63,937 bases of DNA from Marinobacterium zhoushanense (GTDB lineage Bacteria; Pseudomonadota; Gammaproteobacteria; Pseudomonadales; Balneatricaceae). Below, one piece after another: positions 26,165 to 35,358 of the stretch. Both the position numbers and the translations under genes were made by a program. Each line of letters begins with the position of its first letter. Position 1 is the first letter of the stretch. The stretch lies in the NCBI RefSeq assembly GCF_014641945.1, contig NZ_BMIJ01000011.1:1-63937 (forward strand), given 5' to 3'. The notes under the pieces are model-generated. The model was not told the DNA's origin. It searched no databases and worked only from the letters and a program-made list of their open reading frames with translations.

Positions 26165-27220
26165 TCAGTGAATCTGATCAGGCTTGACCACCAGCCAGGA
26201 CTTGTCCGCGGTAACCGCCTGGCCCAGCGCTTCCTGCTGGGCTGCCGCATCTGCCCACCAGGCTTCCATCTTCTTCATGTACTTGTCCTTGCGGTTGACC
26301 CAGATACGCAGGCCGCCCTTGTCCATGTCGGTGCCGTTGAACAGCATATAACCGTCGGAGAGCGGGGAGTCGCCGGCAACGAGAACCGGTTTTTTCCACT
26401 GATCGATCCAACCGAGAATCGAGCCCAGTTTGCCCTCGTACCAGGTCATTGGGTTCATCAGGTAGGGGGTGAGTTCCAGCGACAGGTTCTTGGCCTGGTC
26501 GTAGCTGCCATTCTTGATCTGCAGGCGCGAGGTGGTCAGGGCACCGCTGTCGCGGTCTTTCAGCAGCATGTTGACGCCGATGACGTTCTGCGGCTTCACG
26601 TTGTAGCCGTACTTGGGATCGCTGGCGATCATGCGCACGATCTCCTCGCTGGCCGCGGTCATGACGTAGACCTCGATGCCGTTCTCCTGCAGTCTGTTGT
26701 ACAGCTCGGTCATGCCGGCAAACACCTTGGGTGGATTGACGCCACCGGAGACCACCTTATCGCCGTCGTAGTACTGAATGGTGATCTTCTTGTCGTAGGC
26801 CATCACCTCGTCGACGTAGCCTTTCAGCTCCTGCAGCGTAAAGCCTGAGAAGATCTGCGCCACCCAGGGGTAGCAGACCAGGTTGTCGATCTCACATAGG
26901 CGGTAGTAGTAGCTGTTCAGGCTCTCCTTAAACTCCGCTGTATCCTTGAATGGGATCAGCTTCAACGAAGGATCCATCGTCTCTCGGGTCAGTACGCCCT
27001 TCATCTCCAGGTAGGGCAGCAGCGACTCTTCGATATCGTACTGGTAGCTGGTGTTGTCCATATCGAATACGGCGTAGGCGCCGCTGTTGGCGTTGGCGCT
27101 GATCATGCTGTCCAGCTGCTTGGCGACATCGGCTGGCCAATGTATCAACTCGGTTGCGCCGGCACTCAGGCTGGCGACAGCCAGCGTCAGACCAGCCAGA
27201 ATTTTGTTCATTCTCCTCAT
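26165..27220 (-). CDS. Periplasmic HAD phosphatase, PchP-like (phosphorylcholine phosphatase)
   Basis: A 351-aa secreted HAD-superfamily phosphatase. A signal peptide (MNKILAGLTLAVASLSAGA) precedes the nucleophile motif I, VFDMDNTSYQYDIEESLLPY (DMDNT at residues 53-57). Motif II is in YVMTAASEE and motif IV in VAGDSPLSDGYML. Length and layout match Pseudomonas PchP, which cleaves phosphorylcholine, but other small phosphomonoesters cannot be excluded. The ATG at 27220 is kept because AAGGAAG lies seven bases upstream. Confidence 0.8.
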   Translation of the reverse strand: MRRMNKILAGLTLAVASLSAGATELIHWPADVAKQLDSMISANANSGAYAVFDMDNTSYQYDIEESLLPYLEMKGVLTRETMDPSLKLIPFKDTAEFKESLNSYYYRLCEIDNLVCYPWVAQIFSGFTLQELKGYVDEVMAYDKKITIQYYDGDKVVSGGVNPPKVFAGMTELYNRLQENGIEVYVMTAASEEIVRMIASDPKYGYNVKPQNVIGVNMLLKDRDSGALTTSRLQIKNGSYDQAKNLSLELTPYLMNPMTWYEGKLGSILGWIDQWKKPVLVAGDSPLSDGYMLFNGTDMDKGGLRIWVNRKDKYMKKMEAWWADAAAQQEALGQAVTADKSWLVVKPDQIH

Positions 27221-27612
27221 ATCGTTCTTCCTTAATATAATTATGCCCGCATAGATAGGCCTGAGGTTGCATGTAACAAAAGTGAAACATTCTGGAGGCT
27301 AGAGCGTTGGGAGGTGATAAGAGAGCCTGAATACGACCTCTGCATATCCTTTTCTGTCTTGACTGGGCCTGTGGATTCTGGAACGCGATTGCCTGTGGCG
27401 AGCTTGGGTGCGGTGTTCGTCATGCTCAGCGTCAGCTTGGCCTGAACGTGGGGGACGGGGATTGATAGCCGGGGAGAAAACTGGATCGGGCGGGGGTACA
27501 ACTGGATAGAATCAGCAGCGTCCCGGGTGAGGCGTATCTGCTACTTGATCGCTTATGGGGGAGATCAAGTCAGCAGTTTAAAGCCGGGCGCTGCTGTGTT
27601 TCTTAAGCATGC
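27221..27612. other. Gene-free stretch between PchP-like gene and DUF1127 paralogue B
   Basis: No gene is apparent on either strand. It should contain the promoter of the phosphatase gene, AT-rich near 27225-27245, and the end of the DUF1127 transcript, with a short palindrome at 27602-27617 (TTAAGCATGCTTAG core). No strong terminator is visible. Confidence 0.35.
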
Positions 27613-27912
27613 TTAGCCGGTGATCCGACGTTCAGCCTGCCATTTGGCCATTGCCTGCTTGGCATCCTGCGTCAGCGGCAGCTCTATCGCCATGTTCAGT
27701 TCGCCACGGGTCATGCCGATATCGGCCAGTACATGGTCATCGTAGTCGAGCAGGTTGACCAGGGCTCTGCGGTATTTCCATTCGGTCAGGCGCTGGCCCA
27801 GGGAACGGTAGATACGCACGGCCAGATTATCGGCCGGAAACTGGATGCGCAGCGCATCCCAAGACAGTGGATGATTGGGGTTTGAACTCAGTTTCAGATC
27901 ATATGTAGACAT
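27613..27912 (-). CDS. DUF1127 domain protein, paralogue B
   Basis: A 99-aa protein with the DUF1127 core RLTEWKYRRALVNLLDYDDHVLADIGMTRGEL, about 55 percent identical by eye to paralogue A over its last 65 residues and with the same MST-(F/Y)-D start. Function is unknown. It is preceded by the same kind of upstream block as paralogue A, so the pair appears to be a duplication that kept its regulation. Confidence 0.8.
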   Translation of the reverse strand: MSTYDLKLSSNPNHPLSWDALRIQFPADNLAVRIYRSLGQRLTEWKYRRALVNLLDYDDHVLADIGMTRGELNMAIELPLTQDAKQAMAKWQAERRITG

Positions 27913-27971
27913 TAGAGGGGCCTCTTTCGTGGCGATATCTCATGGAAATCGCTCTTTAGTTAGATATAAAT
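27913..27971 (-). promoter_or_regulatory. Conserved upstream block of DUF1127 paralogue B
   Basis: The 21-nt motif at 27930-27950 lies 17 nt from the start codon, and GATATAAAT (27963-27971) lies 12 nt beyond it, the same geometry as upstream of paralogue A. AGAGG in the proximal 17 nt can serve as ribosome-binding site. Confidence 0.6.
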
Positions 27972-28181
27972 CTTCGTTTATATCGGTATTTGCAGCGAAT
28001 AATGCGCCTAAAAATTGATCAGTTCAAAGTACAAAAAATCCGCGATTGATTAACTTTTTCTCATCTATTTTTTGGGCTGATCGGCAGGGGTTTTTATCAG
28101 GGCTGTGGGTACAGCAGGCAGGCTGTTAGAGGCGCGAAAAAGCGCGGCAGGGGTGGTTTTCCGGCAGGCTGACTCCGGGCT

Positions 28182-29426
28182 TCAGCCCATCATCGCCAGC
28201 GTCCGGTTGGCCCAGTCTATCGCGTCCAGATTGGCGCGATGATAGACAGGGTGATCAGATATGCGTATCCGGTTCCAAAAGCCGTCACAGAACGCCGAGA
28301 CTTGAGTGAGCAGTTGGCCCAGTTCGCCCTCGTGGTCGATAACCGCGGCTTTAACAGAATCGCTGATCGCAATCTGCTCGATCAGAGCGCTTTTCTCGAT
28401 ATCCAGCAGTGCATCGATGCGATCGAGCATGCCGCATAAAAACGCAGTGCTCGGTGAGATCCCCGGCAGTTTGAGCTCTTCCGCAAGCTGTTCGCACATG
28501 CTGGCGGTGATCAGTACCTGGCGGGTCAGTTCGACAGGCTTGGACTTCTGCCCGGAGAGGGCGATCAGCGAGACCCATTTGCGCACTTCGGTGAGGCCGA
28601 GAATGACCAGGGCCTCCATCAGGTTGTCGATCTTGCGCTTGCGTGACATCGCTGCCGAGTTGACGATGGAGAGTAAACGGTAGCTCAGGCTTGGGTCCTG
28701 CTCGATCAACTCGACCAGGCGTTTCTCCTTAGGCTCGGGCTTGAGCAGCTCCGACAGGAGCTGGAGCAGGATCGTCTCATTGGACTCGATACGGCGTCCG
28801 GCAACGATCTCGGGGTGTTTCAGAAAGTAGCCCTGGAACAGGTGAAAGCCCAGTCCACTACAATCTTCGAGCTCGGCATGGGTTTCGATCTTTTCGGCCA
28901 GTAGCCGGGTGCCGAACCGTTTCAGCAGCCGTACCTGATCATGGGTCTTGGCGATGCCCAGTTTACGGATGTCGAGGCGAACGATATCGACATGATCGAG
29001 CAGTTCATCGAACGCTCTATCGTAAACGAAGTTGTCCAGTGCGAAGCGGTATCCCGCGCGCTTATAGCGCTTGATCGATTCGATGGACACATCGTTGGCC
29101 GCCAGCTCCTCGTGTAGCTCAAACACCACCTGCTTGGGCGACAGTGCCGGTAGCGAATCGGTTTCCAGCATCTGCCGGGGCAGGTTCAGGAATACCGGAA
29201 GCTGGCGCAGGCTCTGATTGTCGACGACGCTGCTGTAGGCGTTGATCAGCACGTTGCAGGTTGCGTGCTGGCCATTGAGCACATTGGCGACTTTGGTTTC
29301 GTCGTCACTGCGGTAGAGCAGCTCATAAGCGACAACACGCAGATTGCGGTCGAAGATGGGCTGTCTGGCCATCAGAACTTGAGGCGTGTCGGGCAAGGTC
29401 GGGACTCCATGAAGCATGCCGGTCAA
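28182..29426 (-). CDS. EAL-HDOD signalling protein with degenerate EAL domain
   Basis: A 414-aa protein of the YuxH/CdgJ type. Residues about 15-200 form an EAL-like domain (LMARQPIFDRNLRVVAYELLYRS start). The catalytic EAL signature is absent (VVFELHEEL at the expected strand), so c-di-GMP hydrolysis is unlikely. Residues about 205-400 form an HDOD domain (LVELIEQDPSLSYRLLSIVNSAAMSRKRKIDNLMEALVILGL). Such proteins act as regulators of motility or biofilm through protein contacts. The ATG at 29426 is used; 29417 is another possible start. Confidence 0.85.
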   Translation of the reverse strand: MTGMLHGVPTLPDTPQVLMARQPIFDRNLRVVAYELLYRSDDETKVANVLNGQHATCNVLINAYSSVVDNQSLRQLPVFLNLPRQMLETDSLPALSPKQVVFELHEELAANDVSIESIKRYKRAGYRFALDNFVYDRAFDELLDHVDIVRLDIRKLGIAKTHDQVRLLKRFGTRLLAEKIETHAELEDCSGLGFHLFQGYFLKHPEIVAGRRIESNETILLQLLSELLKPEPKEKRLVELIEQDPSLSYRLLSIVNSAAMSRKRKIDNLMEALVILGLTEVRKWVSLIALSGQKSKPVELTRQVLITASMCEQLAEELKLPGISPSTAFLCGMLDRIDALLDIEKSALIEQIAISDSVKAAVIDHEGELGQLLTQVSAFCDGFWNRIRISDHPVYHRANLDAIDWANRTLAMMG

Positions 29427-29548
29427 CTGAGCATAGTCTCTATTCGTCCGAACCGAACGGTTTAACGTACGGTGCGGGCGCCAATATGGATGGACGCCAG
29501 ACTAGACCCGAGGTGAGCGACCATGATAACCCAGGACACCCGGCGTGA

Positions 29549-30445
29549 TCACTCGAATCGATCCCAATAGGGGACGTCGTCGAAATAGTCGCTTACGAAG
29601 TCGATAAAACTGCGCACCTTGCTCGCCATGAGCTGCCGGTGGGCGTAGACCGCATAGAGACCCATCGGCTCCGGCTCGAATTCGGGCAGGACCACTTTGA
29701 GCTTGCCCTCGGCGACCGCTGGGCCACAGATGAAGGTCGGTTGCATCACGATTCCGGCCCCCTGCAGGGCCGCCTGTACCAGCACATCGCCATTATTGCT
29801 GACCAGATTGCTGCTGCTTTCCCGCAGCCAGCTCGACAGGGCCAAGCTGGGGTCGCTCTCCAAGTAGCTGTAGCGTAGATAGTGATGCTCGCTCAACTGT
29901 TCAGGGTGGGTTGGCGTGCCATACCGGGCCAGGTAGTCGGGCGAGGCGCATAACACCAGACGCACCGGGGCGATACGTTTGGCCACTAGAGATGAGCTTT
30001 TCAACCGGCCGATGCGCAGGGTGACATCAAACCCCTCATCTACGATATCCACCTTCCGGTCGCTGAGCTGCAGGTCGATCCCGACCGCCGGGTTCGCCTG
30101 TTGGAAAGCGCAGAGCAGTGGCGCCAGGTGTCGGGTGGAAAAGGAGACCGGAGCACTGATCCGCAACAACCCCTGGGCCTGTGTCTGCATATCGCTGACC
30201 TGACTGTCCAGTTCGTCCAGTTCGTCCAGCAGTTGCTGTGCTCGCTGGCAGTAACGTGCGCCGGCCTCGGTCAGATGAACTTTCCGTGTTGTGCGGTTAA
30301 GCAGCCGGGCACCGAGCTGCCGCTCCAACTGACCGACATACTTACTGACCAGCTGTGGCGATATGGAGAGCCGCTCGGCCGCTCGGGTGAAGCTGCCTTC
30401 GTCCGCGACAGTTATAAACGTGCGCATCGCCTCGATACGGTCCAC
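29549..30445 (-). CDS. LysR-family transcriptional regulator
   Basis: A 298-aa LysR regulator. The N-terminal winged helix reads MRTFITVADEGSFTRAAERLSISPQLVSKYVGQLERQLGARLLNRTTRKVHLTEAG; an effector-binding domain follows. GTG at 30445 is chosen because AAGGAG lies six bases upstream. It is divergent from the glutathionyl-hydroquinone reductase gene, which it probably controls in response to quinone or electrophile stress; the effector is inferred only from this arrangement. Confidence 0.9.
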   Translation of the reverse strand: MDRIEAMRTFITVADEGSFTRAAERLSISPQLVSKYVGQLERQLGARLLNRTTRKVHLTEAGARYCQRAQQLLDELDELDSQVSDMQTQAQGLLRISAPVSFSTRHLAPLLCAFQQANPAVGIDLQLSDRKVDIVDEGFDVTLRIGRLKSSSLVAKRIAPVRLVLCASPDYLARYGTPTHPEQLSEHHYLRYSYLESDPSLALSSWLRESSSNLVSNNGDVLVQAALQGAGIVMQPTFICGPAVAEGKLKVVLPEFEPEPMGLYAVYAHRQLMASKVRSFIDFVSDYFDDVPYWDRFE

Positions 30446-30484
30446 CGCTTTCTCCTTCTCTGGGCCGGGTTGAAACAGTTTTAT

Positions 30485-30497
30485 CAACAATTTGTTG
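30485..30497. promoter_or_regulatory. Inverted repeat in LysR/yqjG intergenic region
   Basis: CAACAA and TTGTTG form a perfect inverted repeat around a single T, 40 nt upstream of the LysR start and 126 nt before the reductase start. It is a plausible LysR binding site. Confidence 0.4.
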
Positions 30498-30622
30498 TTA
30501 ATTATGCAATATAGATCGAATTAATGATTGATTTTGATGATAGTAAGGTATGCCTAATCCATTTTTAGGCGGTAGTGCCCAGATCTCTTTTGGCGCTGCA
30601 CCGTAATGCAGGAGGTCAGGCT

Positions 30623-31570
30623 ATGCTGGTAAACGGCATCTGGACAGAAAAGTGGCAACCGGTGCAGGCCCAGGACGAGCAGGGACGATTTGTTCGCCAG
30701 ACCTCGTCGTTTCGAAACTGGATCACGCCCGATGGCGCAGCAGGGCCAACAGGTCAGGGTGGGTTCAAGGCGGAGAGGGATCGTTACCATCTCTACGTGG
30801 CTTATATCTGCCCCTGGGCATCGCGAACGCTGATGGTACGGAAACTGAAGCAACTCGACGACCTGATTGGCGTGACGGTGGTGAATCCACAGCTCACCGA
30901 CCAGGGCTGGCGGTTTGGCGGTTATGAGGGCGCCGATGAGGATTCGATCCAGGGGGCGCGCTATGTCCATGAACTCTATACCCGTGCCGACCCCGCTGTG
31001 TCGGGGCGCGCAACGGTCCCGGTGTTGTGGGACAAGCAGACGAGCAGCATCGTCAGCAACGAGTCGGCCGATATCCTGAGGATGCTGAACACCGGGTTCA
31101 GCGCTACCCGGGATCGAGGTCCCGACCTCTACCCGTCAGACCTCGCCGCCGATATCGATGCCTTGAACGCCTACCTCTATACCGACTTGAATAACGGTGT
31201 GTATCAGGCGGGGTTTGCGACCACGCAACAGGCCTATGAGGAGGCGTACCAAAAGGTGTTCGCGGCGCTGGATGAGCTGGAGCAGCGCCTGGCGGACGGA
31301 CGGCACTACCTTTTCGGTGATCGTATGACCGAAACCGATATACGCCTGTTCGTGACGCTGGTGCGTTTCGATCTCGCCTATCACGGCTTGTTCAAGTGCA
31401 ACCGCAATAAACTCAGCGAGATGCCCTGCCTGCACGCCTATGTCAGACGAATACTGGCGCAGGAGGGGGTAGCCGAAACGGTGAACCTCGATCACATCAA
31501 AGCGGGTTATTACTCCATTAAAACGCTTAATCCCAACGGCATTGTGCCGGTGGGGCCTGCATCGATTTAA
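30623..31570 (+). CDS. yqjG: Glutathionyl-hydroquinone reductase (Xi-class GST)
   Basis: A 315-aa Xi-class glutathione transferase that uses a cysteine to remove glutathione from glutathionyl-hydroquinones. The active site is ICPWASRTL with Cys63, set after a long N-terminal segment (FRNWITPDGAAGPTGQGGFKAERDRYHLY) typical of this class, and RDRYHLY and the C-terminal helical domain with FGDRMTETDIRLF follow the family. AGGAGG precedes the ATG at 30623. It is followed by a LigB-type dioxygenase gene after 47 nt. Confidence 0.92.
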   Translation: MLVNGIWTEKWQPVQAQDEQGRFVRQTSSFRNWITPDGAAGPTGQGGFKAERDRYHLYVAYICPWASRTLMVRKLKQLDDLIGVTVVNPQLTDQGWRFGGYEGADEDSIQGARYVHELYTRADPAVSGRATVPVLWDKQTSSIVSNESADILRMLNTGFSATRDRGPDLYPSDLAADIDALNAYLYTDLNNGVYQAGFATTQQAYEEAYQKVFAALDELEQRLADGRHYLFGDRMTETDIRLFVTLVRFDLAYHGLFKCNRNKLSEMPCLHAYVRRILAQEGVAETVNLDHIKAGYYSIKTLNPNGIVPVGPASI

Positions 31571-31617
31571 ACTGGGCGATAGGTTGTGAATCGCTGAGCC
31601 TCTAAAGGTGATATGAC

Positions 31618-32427
31618 ATGAATAAGCTGACCGATATCCTGTTTCTCTCCCATGGCGGTGGTCCGATGCCGCTGCTGGGCGACGCCGATCATCAGGAGAT
31701 GGTCGACTGCCTGAAACGCTTTGCCGCTGAGATGCGCAAGCCTTCCGCGATTCTGGTGATCAGTGCTCACTGGGAGGAGGCGGTGCCGACCCTTACCTCG
31801 GGGGTCGCGCCTGGGTTGATCTATGACTACTACGGCTTTCCACCCGAGTCCTACCAGATCCAGTATCCCAGTCCCGGTGAGCCGGCACTGGCGCAGCAGG
31901 TCTATGAGGCGTTGCAGGGGGCGGGCATCAGCGCGCGGCTGGATGAGCAGCGCGGTTACGACCACGGCATGTTTGTACCGTTGAAGATCATGTACCCGCA
32001 GGCGGATATACCCTGTGTGCAGCTGTCGCTGGTCAACAACCTGGACGCCGAAACCCATCTGCGGATCGGCCGCGCGCTGCAGGCGCTGGACTACGATAAC
32101 CTGCTGGTGATCGGCTCCGGCTTTTCGTTCCACAACATGCGGGCGTTTTTTGCGCCTGATACACCGGATATCAGAGCGCGCAACCAGGCCTTCGAGGAGT
32201 GGCTGCTGGATACCTGCGCTAACCCCGAACTCGATGAGGCAGAGCGTTCTAGGCGCTTCATCGAGTGGGAACAGGCGCCTTATGCGCGCTTCTGCCACCC
32301 GCGGGAGGAGCACCTGTTACCGCTGCACGTATGCTACGGCATGGCAGGTCGGCCCAGTGATGAATATAGGGAGGCCACTATCCTCAGGAAAAAGTCGGGA
32401 TTATTTCGCTGGTCACGGACTCAGTAG
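31618..32427 (+). CDS. ygiD: 4,5-DOPA dioxygenase extradiol-like (LigB family)
   Basis: A 269-aa class III extradiol ring-cleavage dioxygenase. Candidate metal ligands are the histidine of FLSHGGGPMPLLGD, that of VISAHWEE, and that of YDHGMFVPLKIMYP, all at family positions. E. coli YgiD is the nearest well-known member; the natural catechol substrate is uncertain. It may form an operon with the preceding quinone reductase, giving aromatic or quinone handling. Confidence 0.9.
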   Translation: MNKLTDILFLSHGGGPMPLLGDADHQEMVDCLKRFAAEMRKPSAILVISAHWEEAVPTLTSGVAPGLIYDYYGFPPESYQIQYPSPGEPALAQQVYEALQGAGISARLDEQRGYDHGMFVPLKIMYPQADIPCVQLSLVNNLDAETHLRIGRALQALDYDNLLVIGSGFSFHNMRAFFAPDTPDIRARNQAFEEWLLDTCANPELDEAERSRRFIEWEQAPYARFCHPREEHLLPLHVCYGMAGRPSDEYREATILRKKSGLFRWSRTQ

Positions 32428-32542
32428 CGTAAAGCTGGTGTCGTTACATCAGTGAAATCGGTGTTGGGCTTGGCGTGAGGCGGGATTGGCGGCCAAAATG
32501 AATGAGAGTTGTATCGTGCCGTTAACACTAGGGGATTCCGTC

Positions 32543-32974
32543 ATGTCCGACTATCGCGTGTCCGGCAGTTGCCTTTGCAGCAAGGTAACCTTCGAGATAA
32601 CAGGCAATCTGGGCGTCTTCCAGTACTGCCACTGTTCGCGCTGCCGTAAGTTTACCGGCAGCGCCTTTGCCGCAAATATGTTTGTATTGCCCGAGCAGTT
32701 CCGCTGGATCAAGGGCGAGGAGCTGGTGGCAAGATTTGCCCTGCCCGAGGCGAAACATTTTGCCACGGCATTTTGCCGGCACTGCGGCTCCGCGCTGCCC
32801 TGGCTGGCGCAAACCGGCAAAGCGGTCGTGGTGCCAGCGGGCACCCTGGATGGTGATCCCCTGCTGCGACCAACGCAGAACATCTTTTGTGCATCGCGGG
32901 CCGTCTGGTTCAGCGATCCCGATACCCTGGCGTCATACGACGCGTTTCCCCCAAGAACCAACAACAAAGGCTGA
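32543..32974 (+). CDS. GFA (CENP-V) family zinc protein
   Basis: A 143-aa protein with the zinc cysteines of the GFA fold: GSCLCSKV, CHCSRCRKFTGS and FCRHCGSALP. Members are annotated as glutathione-dependent formaldehyde-activating enzyme-like, but most have no proven reaction. The ATG at 32543 follows AGGGGA. The SDR gene starts 6 nt after the stop, so the two are probably co-transcribed. Confidence 0.88.
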   Translation: MSDYRVSGSCLCSKVTFEITGNLGVFQYCHCSRCRKFTGSAFAANMFVLPEQFRWIKGEELVARFALPEAKHFATAFCRHCGSALPWLAQTGKAVVVPAGTLDGDPLLRPTQNIFCASRAVWFSDPDTLASYDAFPPRTNNKG

Positions 32975-32980
32975 CCGTTG

Positions 32981-33712
32981 ATGGCTAAGGTGGTGATTGT
33001 TACCGGCGCCAGCCGGGGCATAGGGGCTGCGACGGCGCGGCTGTTGGCAACGCGGGGCTATGCGGTCGGCGTTAACTACCGTACCCGAGCTCAGCAGGCC
33101 GACGAGGTCGTGGCGCAGATTATCGCGGCGGGAGGCAAGGCGGTGGCGCTGCAGGCCGATGTGTCCAACGAATCCGATGTGATTCGTCTGTTTGACGAAA
33201 CGGAGCGCGCCTTGGGGTCGATCACGCATCTGGTCAATAATGCGGGGGGGCTGTTCGCCCAGTCCCGACTGGTGGATATCGACCTGGAGCGGTTTAACCG
33301 GGTGTTGCAAACCAACCTGACCAGTTGCTTCCTGTGTTGCCGAGAAGCTGCAAGACGACTGCCCGCCGGCGGGGCTGTGGTCAATCTATCCTCTGTGGCG
33401 GCCAGGCTGGGCGCGCCATTCGAGTATATCGATTATGCGGCGTCCAAAGGCGCGATCGAGTCGTTGACCAAGGGGCTGTCGACCGAGCTTGCCGGGCAGG
33501 GGATCAGGGTCAATGCGGTCAGTCCGGGTTTGATCTACACCGACATCCATGCTGACGGTGGCGAACCGGGACGGGTCGATCGACTGGGACCCTCGCTGCC
33601 GATGAAGCGGGGCGGCCAACCCGAAGAGGTGGCCAATGCGATCGCCTGGCTGCTTTCTGACGAGGCATCCTACGTGACCGGCTCCATCGTCGATGTGGCC
33701 GGAGGTCGTTAG
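32981..33712 (+). CDS. Short-chain dehydrogenase/reductase
   Basis: A 243-aa classical SDR with the NAD(P)-binding VIVTGASRGIGAATA, the NNAG motif in LVNNAGG, and the catalytic set S in VNLSSVAARLG and Y-x-x-x-K in YIDYAASKGAI. The basic residue after strand 2 (NYRTRAQQ) favours NADPH. Substrate unknown. The ATG at 32981 is used; the frame also has a TTG one codon earlier. Coupled to the GFA gene. Confidence 0.92.
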   Translation: MAKVVIVTGASRGIGAATARLLATRGYAVGVNYRTRAQQADEVVAQIIAAGGKAVALQADVSNESDVIRLFDETERALGSITHLVNNAGGLFAQSRLVDIDLERFNRVLQTNLTSCFLCCREAARRLPAGGAVVNLSSVAARLGAPFEYIDYAASKGAIESLTKGLSTELAGQGIRVNAVSPGLIYTDIHADGGEPGRVDRLGPSLPMKRGGQPEEVANAIAWLLSDEASYVTGSIVDVAGGR

Positions 33713-33844
33713 GGCAAAACCTGTTCAAGCGAGGTGCGACGCCCCTAGGCTGCTGAGTGTTCGGTGAGCCAGCCGATCCAGGTGAATACGCCGGGGCGTT
33801 TGAGCGGGTTGCGTGGTGCGGCCCCGGCGAGTATTACGAGTGGG

Positions 33845-34255
33845 TTACTCCACGGTAATGGTGATTTTCGGTGACATCACCGGTGGGTTGTGCGGCATAT
33901 GCCCCATGTCACCCATAAACAGTTGCAGGGTGTGAGTACCGGGCTCCAGAGTCAGCGTTGTTTCGGTCTGGCCACCGCCGAAGTGCTTCACATTCTGGCC
34001 CATCGCCTGCCCCATCATCGGCATCTCGGTACCGTCGATCATCAGGTGGTGGTGGCCTGTGTTCTCCTTGTCGATACCCGCCGGGGCGACACCCATTCCC
34101 CTGAGCCCAAACTGCACGCTGAAGGTCTGCGGAACAGTGGCACCGTCCGCCGGGGAGATGATGTAGGCTTCAGCGCCCTCGGGGGAGGGGGTCTCCGCGA
34201 AACATACAGAGCTGATAATGGCCGTGAGTCCTGCGGTGATGATCGCTTTCTTCAT
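33845..34255 (-). CDS. Secreted DUF4399 protein
   Basis: A 136-aa protein with signal peptide MKKAIITAGLTAIISSVCFA followed by a DUF4399 domain. Histidine- and methionine-rich segments (NTGHHHLMIDGTEMPMMGQAMG and MGDMGHMPHNPPVMSPK) suggest periplasmic metal binding, possibly copper, but this is inference from composition. It is divergent from the lipoprotein gene at 34512, whose product shares a similar theme of histidine-rich beta segments. Confidence 0.75.
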   Translation of the reverse strand: MKKAIITAGLTAIISSVCFAETPSPEGAEAYIISPADGATVPQTFSVQFGLRGMGVAPAGIDKENTGHHHLMIDGTEMPMMGQAMGQNVKHFGGGQTETTLTLEPGTHTLQLFMGDMGHMPHNPPVMSPKITITVE

Positions 34256-34511
34256 CGTTGAATATCCCTATCTGGCATGCTGTTGGGTTACATGCGAGTT
34301 GATTGGATGTGTAGGGCGCGAATGCGCTCCAACACAACAACTTTAGTCGGTGCTGTGAGTAAGACCAAGGCCGGGGCGTTGTTCTGCGCATAACTTTTCT
34401 TGAGCTGTGCCTGTGCGTGGCTGGATAAAACGCTTCGCCACTACCATCCTTAGGGGGTTAGGCTCAGGGCAGGTCTGCCCCAGCCATTCCTGTTGGAGCA
34501 AGGAGGGGCCC

Positions 34512-35306
34512 ATGTTACAAATCCCTGAAATGAGAGTCGTCACACTGAATACGTTGATATTGTCCGGTTTGGCGATGTCGATCGTGGGTTGCAGTCAATT
34601 ACAGCAGGAGCAATCCCAGGCGGGTACCTACGAAGGACCGCCGGTAGTGGTCGGTATGGGTGAGGCGCGTACCTTTGCTACCTTGGATGAGCAGGGGGAG
34701 GTGGCGACTCTGGGCATCCTGATGAGCGAGGGTGCGCTGGAAGGCTTGCCGGAGCAGGTGCCGCATGGAGAGTTGGAGTTTCACCTGGCATTACCGCCTC
34801 AGGCGCGTGACAGCGGTTATGATCATGTCAGCCTGGGGTGGAATCCGCAGGGGCATATTCCCTCGGGGGTGTATGACGTGCCCCATTTCGATTTCCACTT
34901 CTACCTGATCGACGAGGGCGCACGCGGTGCGATCACCGCTACCGGCGAGGATCTGGCCCGAGCCCATAAGCAGCCCGAGACGAGCCATATGCCGGTGGAC
35001 TATGTGTTGCCGGAGGGTACGGAGGTGCCGAACATGGGGGCACATGCGATCGATCCGGGCAGCGACGAGTTCAACGGCAAGCCGTTTACCCACACCTTTA
35101 TCTACGGCTTCTACGATGGCGAGATCATCTTCATGGAGCCGATGATGACGATGACGTTCCTTCAGTCCCGACCGAACATCTCTACGCCGGTGAAACAGCC
35201 CCAGGCGTATGTATCGCACTTTGCCTACCCGGCGTTTTACGGTGTCTATTTCGACGCTGGCAACAAAGAGTACAGGATTACCCTGGATGGGTTGAGCATG
35301 CACTGA
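34512..35306 (+). CDS. Lipoprotein with TTHB210/DUF5602-like domain
   Basis: A 264-aa lipoprotein with signal LNTLILSGLAMSIVGC, the lipid-bearing cysteine near residue 27. The mature part has VSLGWNPQGHIPSGVYDVPHFDFHFYLIDE and FTHTFIYGFYDGEIIFMEPMMTMTFL, with conserved histidines that could bind a metal. This pattern resembles the TTHB210-like (DUF5602) domain; function is unknown. GGAGG precedes the ATG. It is divergent from the DUF4399 gene, and the shared 256-bp spacer should hold both promoters. Confidence 0.65.
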   Translation: MLQIPEMRVVTLNTLILSGLAMSIVGCSQLQQEQSQAGTYEGPPVVVGMGEARTFATLDEQGEVATLGILMSEGALEGLPEQVPHGELEFHLALPPQARDSGYDHVSLGWNPQGHIPSGVYDVPHFDFHFYLIDEGARGAITATGEDLARAHKQPETSHMPVDYVLPEGTEVPNMGAHAIDPGSDEFNGKPFTHTFIYGFYDGEIIFMEPMMTMTFLQSRPNISTPVKQPQAYVSHFAYPAFYGVYFDAGNKEYRITLDGLSMH

Positions 35307-35309
35307 ATC

Positions 35310-35346
35310 CAACGGCTCCGGAGCCTCTTGCTATCCGAAGCCGTTG
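35310..35346. terminator. Stem-loop between convergent lipoprotein and fpr genes
   Basis: CAACGGCT (35310-35317) and AGCCGTTG (35339-35346) form a perfect 8-bp stem, followed on the plus strand by a short T-rich tail. It sits between two convergent stops. Confidence 0.6.
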
Positions 35347-35358
35347 TTTCTACCTCTG

